NCBI RefSeq assembly: GCF_018847375.1
Contig: NZ_CP072036.1
Location: forward strand, 2,046,001-2,110,000
DNA: 64,000 nucleotides
Direction: 5' to 3'
From: Akkermansia massiliensis
GTDB lineage: Bacteria; Verrucomicrobiota; Verrucomicrobiia; Verrucomicrobiales; Akkermansiaceae
The notes below the pieces were generated by a model. It saw only the letters and a list, made by a program, of their open reading frames with translations. It did not search any database and was not told the origin of the DNA. Every line of letters starts with the position of its first letter. Position 1 is the stretch's first letter. Made by a program: the position numbers and the translations under genes. Below, in pieces: positions 41,530-50,668 of the stretch.

Positions 41530-41862
41530 CCGTCTTTTTTGGCGAATAGCTGTTTTCCCGGCGCGGCCGTATTCCGGTGGAAACGGCGGCGCGGTAAAAG
41601 TCCGGCTGTTTTTATAAACCGCCCTTCGGCCATCTTTTCTTTACTCGAATGCCGGTGGAACAGGAATGCTCTTGCGGATCAATAATCCGATGTCAATGGA
41701 AAACACTAAAAATTAAATAATATATCTTTTTTGTTTTCCATGTATTAAGTGATTCATATCAAGACATAAATATATATAATGTATTTAATATAAATAGATT
41801 TAATATTAATTAAAGAATTTATGCAATCATCGGATTATTGATCCGGTTTACTTTGTGTCACC
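41530..41862. other. Intergenic region, very AT-rich in its second half
   Basis: About 330 bases between the DUF6056-like gene and the PEP-CTERM gene. The first part is GC-rich and featureless. From about 41675 the sequence is bounded by the 18-bp inverted repeats described separately. No gene. Confidence 0.6.
41675..41845. promoter_or_regulatory. Candidate invertible promoter: perfect 18-bp inverted repeats around AT-rich DNA
   Basis: cggatcaataatccgatg at 41675-41692 is repeated exactly in inverted orientation at 41828-41845. The 135 bases between are overwhelmingly A/T and contain promoter-like sequence, including TATAAT at 41775-41780. The right repeat ends 17 bases before the PEP-CTERM start codon. 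Invertible promoters of surface genes in gut bacteria have this layout, and inversion would reverse promoter direction. No recombinase is encoded nearby. Confidence 0.55.
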
Positions 41863-42654
41863 ATGAAGAAGTCCTTGTTTTCTCTGGCTCTGATTTCAAG
41901 TTCCCTGCTGGCAGTGCAGGCGGCGACTGTGCAAATTGACTTCGGGCGCGATGACGCCGCGACAGACGGAGCCCTCAATATGAATTACGACCATTCCTCC
42001 GCAGCCCTGGGCACGATGCCGGGCGACGTCACTTTGGGATGGAGCACGGCCGGATACCCTGTGGGGGATGACGGCCATACCACGACCAAGACGCCGGGCG
42101 AAGAAAACGGGTGGAAGAACGCTTTTGGCGGCAGCATGCCTTTCTCCCTGGGAGACAGCTTCCGAGACGGCCTTTTAACGCAGACGGCGACCGGTTCCGG
42201 TTCTTTTACCGTGACTTTCAGCGGTCTTGCCGCCGGGGAATATACCTTGTCCCTTTTCGGCGGTTTCACGGGTAAGGACGTCTTTGCCGGACAGACGTGG
42301 ACGATCGGAGGCGCCGACGCTTCCAACGCGACCTGGACAAACTTTGGCACAAACGCCAGCGGTGATTGGAACGAGCTTTCCACGACGACGGGCGACAGTT
42401 CCGGCGTTCTGGCTCCGGGGAATGCCGCAGACGGCTCCAATCCTTCCGCCAACAAGGGCCTTTATTCCACGGTGGAGCACATCGTGGTGGGGGAAGACGG
42501 GACGCTTACTCTCACGATTCAGGGGGACGGTTCCAGCAATTTTGGCCGTACGGCCCTCAATTACCTTTCCCTGACCCAGGTTCCGGAACCTGCTACGGCT
42601 ACTTTGAGCCTGCTGGGCCTGGCCGCTCTGTGCCTGCGCCGCCGCCGCGCCTGA
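41863..42654 (+). CDS. PEP-CTERM secreted protein
   Basis: 263 residues. A signal peptide (MKKSLFSLALISSSLLAVQA, A) is followed by a beta-rich domain (ATVQIDFGRDDAATDG, SGSFTVTFSGLAAGEYTLSL, LTLTIQGDGSSNFGRTALNY) and a C-terminal PEP-CTERM signal: VPEPATATLSLLGLAALC then RRRRA. This signal is recognised by an exosortase/archaeosortase-type system and places the protein at the cell surface or in the matrix. The gene is monocistronic, with its own terminator and the invertible-promoter candidate directly upstream. Confidence 0.88.
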   Translation: MKKSLFSLALISSSLLAVQAATVQIDFGRDDAATDGALNMNYDHSSAALGTMPGDVTLGWSTAGYPVGDDGHTTTKTPGEENGWKNAFGGSMPFSLGDSFRDGLLTQTATGSGSFTVTFSGLAAGEYTLSLFGGFTGKDVFAGQTWTIGGADASNATWTNFGTNASGDWNELSTTTGDSSGVLAPGNAADGSNPSANKGLYSTVEHIVVGEDGTLTLTIQGDGSSNFGRTALNYLSLTQVPEPATATLSLLGLAALCLRRRRA

Positions 42655-42683
42655 CCAGGAAGGTTCCAACCGTTTCTATTCAA

Positions 42684-42716
42684 AGCTGTTCCGCGTCCGC
42701 GCGGGACGGCTTTTTT
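42684..42716 (+). terminator. Intrinsic terminator of the PEP-CTERM gene
   Basis: agctgttccgcg (42684-42695) pairs with cgcgggacggct (42700-42711), two pairs being G-U, followed by TTTTTT. Confidence 0.85.
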
Positions 42717-42883
42717 ATTTAACGGCCTTTCCCTTTCCGCGCCTTCGGGGCGGCATGTTTTCCAGCCGCGGCAACGGTTTTTTCCATAGGGGCATTATCC
42801 GTCGTTAACACAGGAACGCAGGGAGGAACGGCAAGGAAAATGCGGGGAAAGACAACTGCCGGTCCTTCAGGAAAAAAATTCCT

Positions 42884-45800
42884 TTAAATGCGGATGGTTT
42901 CCTTCAAGTGGGTGGAAACAATGATGCACGCGATTCGTTCCGGCGGTATTCCGGTGATTCTGGACACGATGCGGGCGTAGGCGTTCAACTGGTTGGAGTG
43001 GCGTTCCCGCAATTGCTCCGGAGAGTCCGCATGGTCCGTCTTGAAGTCCACGATGCAGGCGCTTCCGTCATGAAGGAGCAGCCTGTCAATCACGCCGGAG
43101 ATCCAACTGTTCCCGTCAATGGCTTCAATGCGCTGTTCCTTCATGATGCGTGCCGTTCCGGGAGGGGTGAAGAGTTCGCGGATGGAGGGAATCTCCATGC
43201 AGGCGGCCACCGTGCGCTCCGCCTCCGTGGCGGGATGAAGAGCCCATTCCGGCTTGTCCGATTCATCCCAGCGGGTAATCCGTTCAAAGACGGCGTGAAC
43301 GGCTGAACCGAATGCGGCGGATTCCGCATCGTCGGCATATCTTCCTTCGTGGGCCGCGTCTTCTGCCGCCGGCAGGCCGGAGGGGGAAAGCCGCTCCCTG
43401 ACCATCGGTCGTTGGAGGGGCCATTCCGGCGTGTCTTCCTTCGCCCGTTCCCGTACGGATTCCGTGAATTCTCCGTACCACCCGCCATGGCCGCAGGAAT
43501 ACAGGCATTCCGCCCCGGATTCCGGAAGCGTGTCTTCCGTTCCTTTTTCACAGGACCGAGCTGCGGAACGGACGACCTTCCACATGGAATCCGCGGTCAT
43601 TTCACCTTTTTCTTCCCGGTAGGGGAGAATGACGTACGTGGCCCGCTTGGCGCGGGTGAGCGCCACGTACAGCTTGCAGAAGCCGTCAAACTGCTGCTGG
43701 GCGCGCCATTCCCGGTAAAGCTCCTGGAGCTGCGGAACGTTCGTGTAAACATGCCTGGAAGGGACCAGCACGATTCCTTCTATGTTGCCCTCCCGGTTCT
43801 TTTTGACAAAGTGGGTCAGGTGCCTTCCGTCCGCAAAGGGGGCGTCCCTGCCGATCTGGGGCAGGATAACGATGTCGAATCCCAGGCCCTTGGATTTGTG
43901 GATGGTCATGATTCGGACGATGCCCCCGGCAGGATCCTCCCGGCGGGTCACGTCTTCCATGTGCCTGATCCATTCATCCAGGGAAACGCCCTTCTCGTCC
44001 ACCTGTTCCGCCTCATTCTTCCAGACGGCCAGGCGGTCCCGGTGGAATTCGGTCAGTTCCGTTCCCGTCCGGGCCAGCCTCCGCTCCAGTTCTTCCATGA
44101 CGGCGGCGTAGCCGTCCCGTTCCAGCAGGAGGCGCCAGGCCTTCCAGTCCATGCCTTCAGGCCGTTCCGGAGTGACGAGGGGCCGGAGGGGGGAATGGAT
44201 GAGCAGGCCTGCGGCAAAGGGGTCTCCCGGCATGAGCAGCCAGCGGAAGAAGTACAGCAGGTTTTTTCCCAGGGGGGAATCCACGCCCACCGGAACGTCG
44301 TCGCATACCTCCGCGGGAACGCCGTGGTCCGTCAGCCAGGTCTTGATGGCTAGCGCCTGGTTTTTCGTGCTGACCAGAATGGCGGTTTCCAGGCCGCGGC
44401 GCAGGGCTCCGGTACGTTCTAGGATGTCGGCTGCCGCCTGGCACACCAGGTCGTTGGCGGTGGAGGCTTCCGCCTTGGGCGTCTGCCAGATTTGGGAGAC
44501 GCCGGACCGGCCTTCCAGATGGGGGGCGCACCGGTGCTCCGGATATTCCCCCCATTGTTCCAGGGCGGCGGGTTCGCAGTCCGGCGCCGTCCGGGCGTAG
44601 TCGCAGATGTCGTTCACCAGGTCCAGCACGGGCTGGACGGAACGGTAGGAGGTGGACATGCCGCGTTCTTCCAGTTGAAGCTGGGTGGAAACGGAGCGGA
44701 AAAGCTCCGGATCCCCGCCGCGCCACTGGTACACGCTCTGCTTGATGTCCCCCACCACGAAGATGCTGCCTTCGCTCCCGGCCTTGGATTCCGTCAGGTC
44801 GTCCAGAAAAGGCTTGATGACGCGCCACTGGGACTGGGACGTGTCCTGGAATTCATCCAGCATCCAGTGGTCATAGCGGCAGTACATGCGGTATTGCAGG
44901 TCTCTCTTGAGCTCCGGCGTAACGGCTCCCCCGCCCAGCATGCGCGTGACGTCGTGAAACAGGAACCTTCCCTTGTTGCGGACCAGGGAGGAATATTTGC
45001 CTTCAAAAAGGAGCATCAGTCCGTGCGTGGCGCGGGTGCGGCGCAGCGCCTGCAGGACCTCCATGCGCAGCCAGCTCTGGATGAGTTCTTCCAGCGGAGG
45101 GGACCAGAAGTCCTTGAATTTTTCCCGCGCCTCTTCCACGGTGATGTTCCAGGAAGAACCTCCGTCCGTGCGGAAGCGCACGCGGCCCAGCCTGGCGTAT
45201 TGGGAGAAACCGTTCAGGAAGCGCAGGAACAGTTCTTTGCTTTTGGAGCCGTTTTTCCCTTCCGGAGCGGGCGCCTGCTGTGCCTGGAAAGCCACGGCAT
45301 GCAGGACGGCGTCAAATTGTTCCAGGGGAACGGGGGGGGGCAGTTCTTCCGGCGTGAAGCCCAGCGCGACGGGGTTTCCCCATGTTCCGGCGTCCGGTTC
45401 GTCCAGGAAAAGTTCGTGGTAGGTGTTGAGACGCCGCATCATGGAATCCTCCGCATCCGCGGCTTCCGCATCGGAGTCCGCTCCGGAGAGGAAGGCGTCT
45501 TCAAAATTCCGCCTCCGCTCCCTGTTCACGGAGCATTCCCGGTACAGGGAAAGCAGGGCTTCGCGGCGCGCCAGCTTCTCCGCCGTGGTGTCAATCATGC
45601 TGAAGCCGCTGACGCCCAGCTCAAAGGTGCTGGTGGAGGCAATCTGGGCAAAAAGGCTGTCAATGGTGCAGAGGTTGAGGCGCGCCAGGTTCTGCACCAG
45701 GATGTGCAGCAGATGCCGGAAACGCTCCCGGTGCAGGTTTTCCGCCTTCCATGCCTCCGTTGCTCCGGGCCAGATGCCGGGTTCCCCCGGCGTTCCCTTG

Positions 45801-46045
45801 ATGACCGTCCAGAGCTGTTCTTTCAGGCGTTGCGCCCCCTCCTCGTCCGTAGCCCCCGCAGCCAGGTCCGTCAGGATGCGGTCCTTGAATTCCCCTGCCG
45901 CCTTCCGGGTGAAGGTGATGGCGATGAGCCGTTCGGGGTGGCTGCCGTGGTTCAGAGCCAGCAGCCCCAGGAAGCGCAGGGAAAGCTGGTAGGTTTTTCC
46001 CGTTCCGGCGGATGCGGAGATCAGCATGTTGGTCAGGGAGAACAT
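42884..46045 (-). CDS. UvrD/RecB-family helicase-nuclease (AddA-like)
   Basis: About 1053 residues from MFSLTNMLISASAGTGKTYQ, Walker A at 8-17. Other SF1 motifs are LIAITFTRKAAGEFKDRI, WMLDEFQDTSQSQW, FVVGDIKQSVYQWRGGDPEL and IMTIHKSKGLGFDIVILPQ. A C-terminal RecB-type nuclease domain has GVIDRLLL and CIVDFKTDHADS with Asp and DxK. The pair with the upstream gene forms an AddAB/RexAB-type enzyme that resects double-strand breaks for RecA. The frame is open to 46102, but that stretch overlaps the upstream gene. The ATG at 46045 lies 1 base after its stop. Confidence 0.9.
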   Translation of the reverse strand: MFSLTNMLISASAGTGKTYQLSLRFLGLLALNHGSHPERLIAITFTRKAAGEFKDRILTDLAAGATDEEGAQRLKEQLWTVIKGTPGEPGIWPGATEAWKAENLHRERFRHLLHILVQNLARLNLCTIDSLFAQIASTSTFELGVSGFSMIDTTAEKLARREALLSLYRECSVNRERRRNFEDAFLSGADSDAEAADAEDSMMRRLNTYHELFLDEPDAGTWGNPVALGFTPEELPPPVPLEQFDAVLHAVAFQAQQAPAPEGKNGSKSKELFLRFLNGFSQYARLGRVRFRTDGGSSWNITVEEAREKFKDFWSPPLEELIQSWLRMEVLQALRRTRATHGLMLLFEGKYSSLVRNKGRFLFHDVTRMLGGGAVTPELKRDLQYRMYCRYDHWMLDEFQDTSQSQWRVIKPFLDDLTESKAGSEGSIFVVGDIKQSVYQWRGGDPELFRSVSTQLQLEERGMSTSYRSVQPVLDLVNDICDYARTAPDCEPAALEQWGEYPEHRCAPHLEGRSGVSQIWQTPKAEASTANDLVCQAAADILERTGALRRGLETAILVSTKNQALAIKTWLTDHGVPAEVCDDVPVGVDSPLGKNLLYFFRWLLMPGDPFAAGLLIHSPLRPLVTPERPEGMDWKAWRLLLERDGYAAVMEELERRLARTGTELTEFHRDRLAVWKNEAEQVDEKGVSLDEWIRHMEDVTRREDPAGGIVRIMTIHKSKGLGFDIVILPQIGRDAPFADGRHLTHFVKKNREGNIEGIVLVPSRHVYTNVPQLQELYREWRAQQQFDGFCKLYVALTRAKRATYVILPYREEKGEMTADSMWKVVRSAARSCEKGTEDTLPESGAECLYSCGHGGWYGEFTESVRERAKEDTPEWPLQRPMVRERLSPSGLPAAEDAAHEGRYADDAESAAFGSAVHAVFERITRWDESDKPEWALHPATEAERTVAACMEIPSIRELFTPPGTARIMKEQRIEAIDGNSWISGVIDRLLLHDGSACIVDFKTDHADSPEQLRERHSNQLNAYARIVSRITGIPPERIACIIVSTHLKETIRI

Positions 46046-46046
46046 C

Positions 46047-48920
46047 TCAGAAAGGCAGGTGGGGGGTGAGGTTGAGGCCCAGCAGGTCCTGCAGGCTTTC
46101 ACGCCGGGAGGCCATCAGGTCCTTGAACACGTCGTAGGAGGGAGGGTTCCAGCCCAGTTCCTCCGCGGTGATGAGCCCGCGGCCCTCATGAAGGAGCTTC
46201 ATCAGCTCCACCGTCCAGGCGCGCGCGCTGTCCAGCGCGCATTCCTCATAGCCGGGCATGGGGTCGTGAAGCGTGTCCCAGGCGGAGATGCCGATGTCCA
46301 GCGGATTGGCGGGAAGGGCGTAATACGCCGCCGAAGGGTGGCCGCCATAGGCTTCCGCGGCCCACAGCACGTAAACGGGCAGTTGCAGGTCTTTCCAGCG
46401 CGCGTGCGCCAGCCTTCCGTTTTTCTGGCGTTTGGTGTAGGGCCGCAGGGCCGGGGAAAGCAGGGACAGGGCGTCCGGGCGCCCGATCGTTTCCAGATGC
46501 TTTCTTTCACAGGATGCGGCTGCTCCCGTTTTGTAGTCAATGACCCGTATGCGCCCGTCCGCATGGCGGTCGATGCGGTCAATGCGGAATTTCATGGGGA
46601 AGCCGCCCAGGGACCAGTCTTCCACCTGGTGTTCAAAGGCGATGCAGGACCAGCCTTCCTGAAGGTCCTGCAAATGCTGGACGGCGTAAACGGAAAGCCT
46701 CTGCTCCATGGAGCGTTTTTGCAGCAGCAGGGGCATGAGGGGGGTGGGGCCGTATTGTTTCCGGAAGGTTTGTTCCAGTATTTCCGTGATGGCGTCCTGA
46801 AGGGCGGCGGCTTCCATGCCGTCTTTCAGGGCGGCGTGTTCCCGGCAGAAGCATTCCAGCACATCGTGCAGCATGGTGCCCAGTTCGTTGACGGCCATGT
46901 CCTCCTTGTCCGGCAGGAACTCCTCCTCATTCATGTGCAGGGCCTCCCTCATCCAGAAGCGCATGGGGCACGCCAGGAACCTTTTGAGGACGGAGGGGGA
47001 GAAGGCCAGCCCTTTTTCCTTCCACGGGTTTTTGTAGCCGGGCGCCATCGCGCCGATGTCCGTGGCGGCCTTCCAGCCTTCTGCGGGCTGAAGGTACCAG
47101 CTTCCGCGCTGGTAGGGGAGGGGTGCGGGCGGATCGCTGATTTCCCGGAAAAGCTGTTCCACGCGGTGCGGCAGTTCCGCGTCCGGGCAGCGCATGAGCA
47201 GGGAGGAAGGCGTCAGCGGATCGTTTTTGCTGCTGGTCCGGGAGAGAATGATGGTGAGGCTGCCCTCCCGTTCCCGTGAATGGAGCAGGGCGGTCAGCAG
47301 GAAGCTGTCCCGGGCTTTTTTCCGGTTGAAGGAATCGATGCCCAGGGCTTCCCTCAGTTCCTCCGGCATGAACTGGTCGGAAACGCCGCCTTCCGGTACG
47401 GTCCCCTCGTTCAATCCCGTCAGAATAAGGTGTTTCTCCGGGCGGAAGTGGACTTCCATCCAGCCCAGGGAATCCAGTACCGCGTGGGCCTTCCTTCTGT
47501 TTTTGACGCGCAGCGGCTGAAGGCATTTCATCAGGAGCTGGAGGGCCGTCTCCGGTCTGGAGAAGGCGGTAGAGCGTTGCTGAAGGCGTATGAGGCCGGA
47601 AAGGCAGGAATGGAGCATTTCCATGGCTTCCGTTTCCGGACCGTAGGCGTTCGCCAGGGCCGGGAACCATTCCATCAGCCTTTCCCCCAGCGTGCCGGGT
47701 TCCGCCATCCGGTTCCGCCAGGCCAGAATGGCCTGGATGGAAGGGAGGGCGGCCGGATAAAATTCCTTCAGTCTGGAAAGCAGGTAATCTTCCGATTCCG
47801 GAAGGAACTTCTGCTGGATTTTATCCAGCGCGGCGCAGCAGTACTGCTGGTTGCCTATTCCCAGGGAGGCGCAGAGCAGGGAGGAACGCGCCAGGCAGAA
47901 GACGGGCCGGGCCGCGCCCTTTTCTTCCAGCGCCTGCCGCAGGTGGCGGAGCAGGTCCATGACGCCGGTTCCGGCAAAGGGTTTCCCTTCCGGATTGTGG
48001 AGGCCCCAGCCGTATTCCCGCAGGGCGGCATCCAGGGCTACGTTCATGTCCGGATCACAAACGCCCAGGGCGACGTCCGGCGTTGCTCCCTCCGCTGTGC
48101 GGGCGATCATGCGGCACGTTTCCCCGGCCAGCCGGGCAGGGTTGGCCGTGATCCTGATCTGGGCGTCGCTGATATGGATGGGGCACTGGGTCCAGACTTC
48201 CGGAAGGGGGCATCCCCAGGAGTCAAAGGAACCGGCTTCCTCTTCCGGCGCGTGTATCCATATCTGGACGGGCACGCCGCTGCGTTCCGCATGCTGGAGG
48301 GCCTGGCGCAGGGGGCGCGGAACGTCCGCTACGCAGGCCAGGATGACGTGCCCTCCTGTTTCCCGCAGGGAATGGAGCAGATGCGGCGGTGCTTCCGCCT
48401 CCATGGCGGTTCTGTCCGCAAGCTGCCAGCCTTTCAACTGTTGCGTGCAGTACTCTGACAACCTGTCCATGTCCGTCCAGCGTTCGTCACGGCCCGCGCA
48501 GGAATCCTGGGCCATGCCGCAGGAAATGCCCTGGTTCGCCATGGCGTGTTTAAGGCTTTGCAGGCTGCCCGCCATTTCCAGCATGCTGGAAAAATCCTCC
48601 GGCATGTGCCGGGGGAACAGGCGCGGATAAAGACGGTGGGGAGAGGTTCCCAGCGCCTGGAGCCAGCCGGCCAGCTCTTCCAGGACGGAAGCCGTTTCCT
48701 CCTTTTCCTCCAGCCGGGGGAACTGGTCCGCCGGAATAACCTGGGGGGCGAAGATGGCCTGTGCGCTGGAAATGGAGGCAAGGTATTCCCTCAATTGCCT
48801 GCCGGATTCCCGTGTGGGGACCAGCACCAGATTCCGGTGGAAGTCGTTTCCCAGGGAAAGCAGCCGCTCCGCTACAGCCCGGCAGGCCGGTTTGTCCCAG
48901 GATAGAAAGAGTCGGTTCAT
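46047..48920 (-). CDS. AddB-like exonuclease/helicase-fold subunit
   Basis: 957 residues. The N-terminal half is a degenerate helicase fold (RNLVLVPTRESGRQLREYLA; HLILTGLNEGTVPEGGVSDQ). A C-terminal PD-(D/E)XK domain begins AFSPSVLKRFLACPMRFWMR and carries FPMKFRIDRIDRHADG and RIRVIDYKTGAAAS (Asp, DYK) as catalytic residues. The four Cys positions of iron-sulfur AddB proteins are not obvious, so this is the cluster-free form or divergent. It is the first gene of the two-gene operon; the stop is 1 base from the helicase start. Confidence 0.87.
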   Translation of the reverse strand: MNRLFLSWDKPACRAVAERLLSLGNDFHRNLVLVPTRESGRQLREYLASISSAQAIFAPQVIPADQFPRLEEKEETASVLEELAGWLQALGTSPHRLYPRLFPRHMPEDFSSMLEMAGSLQSLKHAMANQGISCGMAQDSCAGRDERWTDMDRLSEYCTQQLKGWQLADRTAMEAEAPPHLLHSLRETGGHVILACVADVPRPLRQALQHAERSGVPVQIWIHAPEEEAGSFDSWGCPLPEVWTQCPIHISDAQIRITANPARLAGETCRMIARTAEGATPDVALGVCDPDMNVALDAALREYGWGLHNPEGKPFAGTGVMDLLRHLRQALEEKGAARPVFCLARSSLLCASLGIGNQQYCCAALDKIQQKFLPESEDYLLSRLKEFYPAALPSIQAILAWRNRMAEPGTLGERLMEWFPALANAYGPETEAMEMLHSCLSGLIRLQQRSTAFSRPETALQLLMKCLQPLRVKNRRKAHAVLDSLGWMEVHFRPEKHLILTGLNEGTVPEGGVSDQFMPEELREALGIDSFNRKKARDSFLLTALLHSREREGSLTIILSRTSSKNDPLTPSSLLMRCPDAELPHRVEQLFREISDPPAPLPYQRGSWYLQPAEGWKAATDIGAMAPGYKNPWKEKGLAFSPSVLKRFLACPMRFWMREALHMNEEEFLPDKEDMAVNELGTMLHDVLECFCREHAALKDGMEAAALQDAITEILEQTFRKQYGPTPLMPLLLQKRSMEQRLSVYAVQHLQDLQEGWSCIAFEHQVEDWSLGGFPMKFRIDRIDRHADGRIRVIDYKTGAAASCERKHLETIGRPDALSLLSPALRPYTKRQKNGRLAHARWKDLQLPVYVLWAAEAYGGHPSAAYYALPANPLDIGISAWDTLHDPMPGYEECALDSARAWTVELMKLLHEGRGLITAEELGWNPPSYDVFKDLMASRRESLQDLLGLNLTPHLPF

Positions 48921-49339
48921 GGCAGGGAAGCAGGACTCCCCGGAAAGGGGAAAAGGCGGAGACTACGGGCGTATTATACCTTGCCGGGGCGTATTTTCCC
49001 ATCTATTTTTTCAGGGCTGCCGGGAGGGGGATGGGAGATCACGGAGTGTCAGGGGCTTTAGTGGCGTTTTAGCTTTGAGGGAGGGATGCCTTTTTTTGTA
49101 TCCGCGGATTTTTGCCTGGGAAGGAAGGCTTCCGGTTTTTGGACGGGAGCTTTTCCGCCCCTTCGTGGAGGGGAATTTTTCTCTTGCTGTGTTCCGCCCG
49201 GCGTCCGTAGGGACCGGGAGGACCTTCTTCCCAGAAGGGAGTTCACCAAGTGGGTTTTTCGGGAATGCCCCGCCTCCCTAAACAAGTGTGTTCATTCCTG
49301 CGTGGCTGTAGAAGGCCGTTTTCTGAAGTTCCCGATTAT
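48921..49339. other. Intergenic region, no supportable gene
   Basis: About 420 bases. A plus-strand frame at 49086-49352 has no start signal and unlikely composition. A short hairpin, cccct/agggg at about 49159-49175 followed by AATTTTTC, looks terminator-like on the plus strand but has no gene to serve. The promoter of the AddB-like gene should be in the first 100 bases. Confidence 0.4.
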
Positions 49340-50257
49340 TTACGGTTCCTGAACGGCGGTCTTTTTTCCGGTTCTGGTGACCAGAAGCACGCCCGTGAAG
49401 ACCAGCAGGACGGAAAGGGTTTTCATCCAGCCGAAGCGGTCCATGCCCCACAGCACCGCTACGGAAGAGGCAATCACCGGCTGGCAGTAGTTGTACATGC
49501 TGACCGCGGTGGGTTTCAGCCGCTGCTGTGCGAAGGACAGGCAGATGTAGCTTACAAAGGTAGCGAATGCCACCACGTAGGCAATGCCCAGCCACGTCTG
49601 CAGGGGAAGTGCGGAATAACGGATGGAAACCACGTCCCGGAAGGTGAAGGGCAGGCAGGCGATGGCGGCGTAGGTGAACATCCATTTCATCAGGGTGACG
49701 GGCGAGTATCTGCCGATCAGGTTTTTAAAGAAGACGAAGTAAACGGCTACGCTGCACTGGGAGGCCAGGCAAAGGATGTCCCCCAGCAGGTTGTTGTCTC
49801 CCGGCAGGGCCGCCGCACGCCCTCCGCTGCCGGAAACCAGCAGAATGGCTCCGATGGCGCTGGCGCAGACCCCGATGATTTTTTTCCCCGTGATCATTTC
49901 CCGGAGGACGAAGGCCGCCAGAATCATGGTCAGTACCGGCGTAATGGTGGTGATGATGGCCGCATCCGCCGGAGAGGTGAATCCCACGCCCACCGTGAAG
50001 GCCATCTGGTTGAAAATGATGCCGAACAGGGAGGCGTAAAACAGGGTCAGCCGGTCCTTCCTTGCAATGGTTTCCCCGGGCACGAAGGCGGAGGCCAGCC
50101 AGAACAGGATGGCCGCTCCCAGCAGGCGGAAGGTAGCCAGGGAAGCGGAGCTGACTTCCCCCGGCTGCATGACCAGTTTGCTGACCGGAGACATGAGGCC
50201 CCAGATAACGGCCGCCGCTCCCATCGCGATGTGTCCCTTCAGGGTTCCGGATTCCAT
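49340..50257 (-). CDS. EamA/DMT-superfamily transporter
   Basis: About 305 residues from MESGTLKGHIAMGAAAVIWG. Ten hydrophobic segments are arranged as two EamA repeats (GAAAVIWGLMSPVSKLVMQP; LGDILCLASQCSVAVYFVFF), each ending in a cytoplasmic short loop. This is a 10-TMS drug/metabolite transporter, substrate unknown. The frame is open to 50314, but the extra residues are Cys/Arg-rich and not leader-like. Downstream on the same strand as the alpha-2-macroglobulin gene but 411 bases away. Confidence 0.88.
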   Translation of the reverse strand: MESGTLKGHIAMGAAAVIWGLMSPVSKLVMQPGEVSSASLATFRLLGAAILFWLASAFVPGETIARKDRLTLFYASLFGIIFNQMAFTVGVGFTSPADAAIITTITPVLTMILAAFVLREMITGKKIIGVCASAIGAILLVSGSGGRAAALPGDNNLLGDILCLASQCSVAVYFVFFKNLIGRYSPVTLMKWMFTYAAIACLPFTFRDVVSIRYSALPLQTWLGIAYVVAFATFVSYICLSFAQQRLKPTAVSMYNYCQPVIASSVAVLWGMDRFGWMKTLSVLLVFTGVLLVTRTGKKTAVQEP

Positions 50258-50668
50258 GGTACGGCCCGCTGCGCAGCGGGCAACGCATTCTCCGCTTCCG
50301 CGGACGGATTGCAAGAGTTTTTAGCGCGGAACCGCAGCCCCGGAGAGAACGGCCAGGCGGGGAGAGGGGCATGCTCATCCGGGGAATTGGGAAGGTATGG
50401 CTCTCCGGTTTTTTCCCCCTGACGCCGGACAGGTCCGGTTTCCGTCTTCATTTGATTTTAACGGGAAAATGATTGACCCGCCGTTCGTCCAAAATTGCAT
50501 CGGCTCCTATGGGGCCGGAGTGGCGGTATTGCCCGCTTTCCGCCTCAACTCCATGCGGCAGGATTTGAGGCGGAACAGGAATAAGAAGACCCTGGCTGAA
50601 GTCCTGTTCCTTTACGGGGGCGCTGATGCAGGCGTTTTTAATCGGGGTCCCTGCGGGTGGCCGGGCTT
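50258..50668. other. Intergenic region with two overlapping hairpins
   Basis: About 410 bases without a supportable gene. ccgcctcaa (50540-50548) pairs with ttgaggcgg (50565-50573), and ggaacagga (50572-50580) pairs with tcctgttcc (50602-50610). The two hairpins share two bases and so are mutually constrained. They lie about 60 bases past the stop of the alpha-2-macroglobulin gene (minus strand), but no T-run follows. Confidence 0.45.

Noticed and set aside
44492..46069. A 525-codon plus-strand frame opposite the AddA-like gene
   Set aside because: Composition is Gly/Gln/Arg-rich and the sense strand carries every helicase motif.
49086..49352. 88-codon plus-strand frame in the intergenic region before the DMT transporter
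   Set aside because: No start signal and the composition (Cys/Pro/Arg/Phe-rich) is not protein-like.
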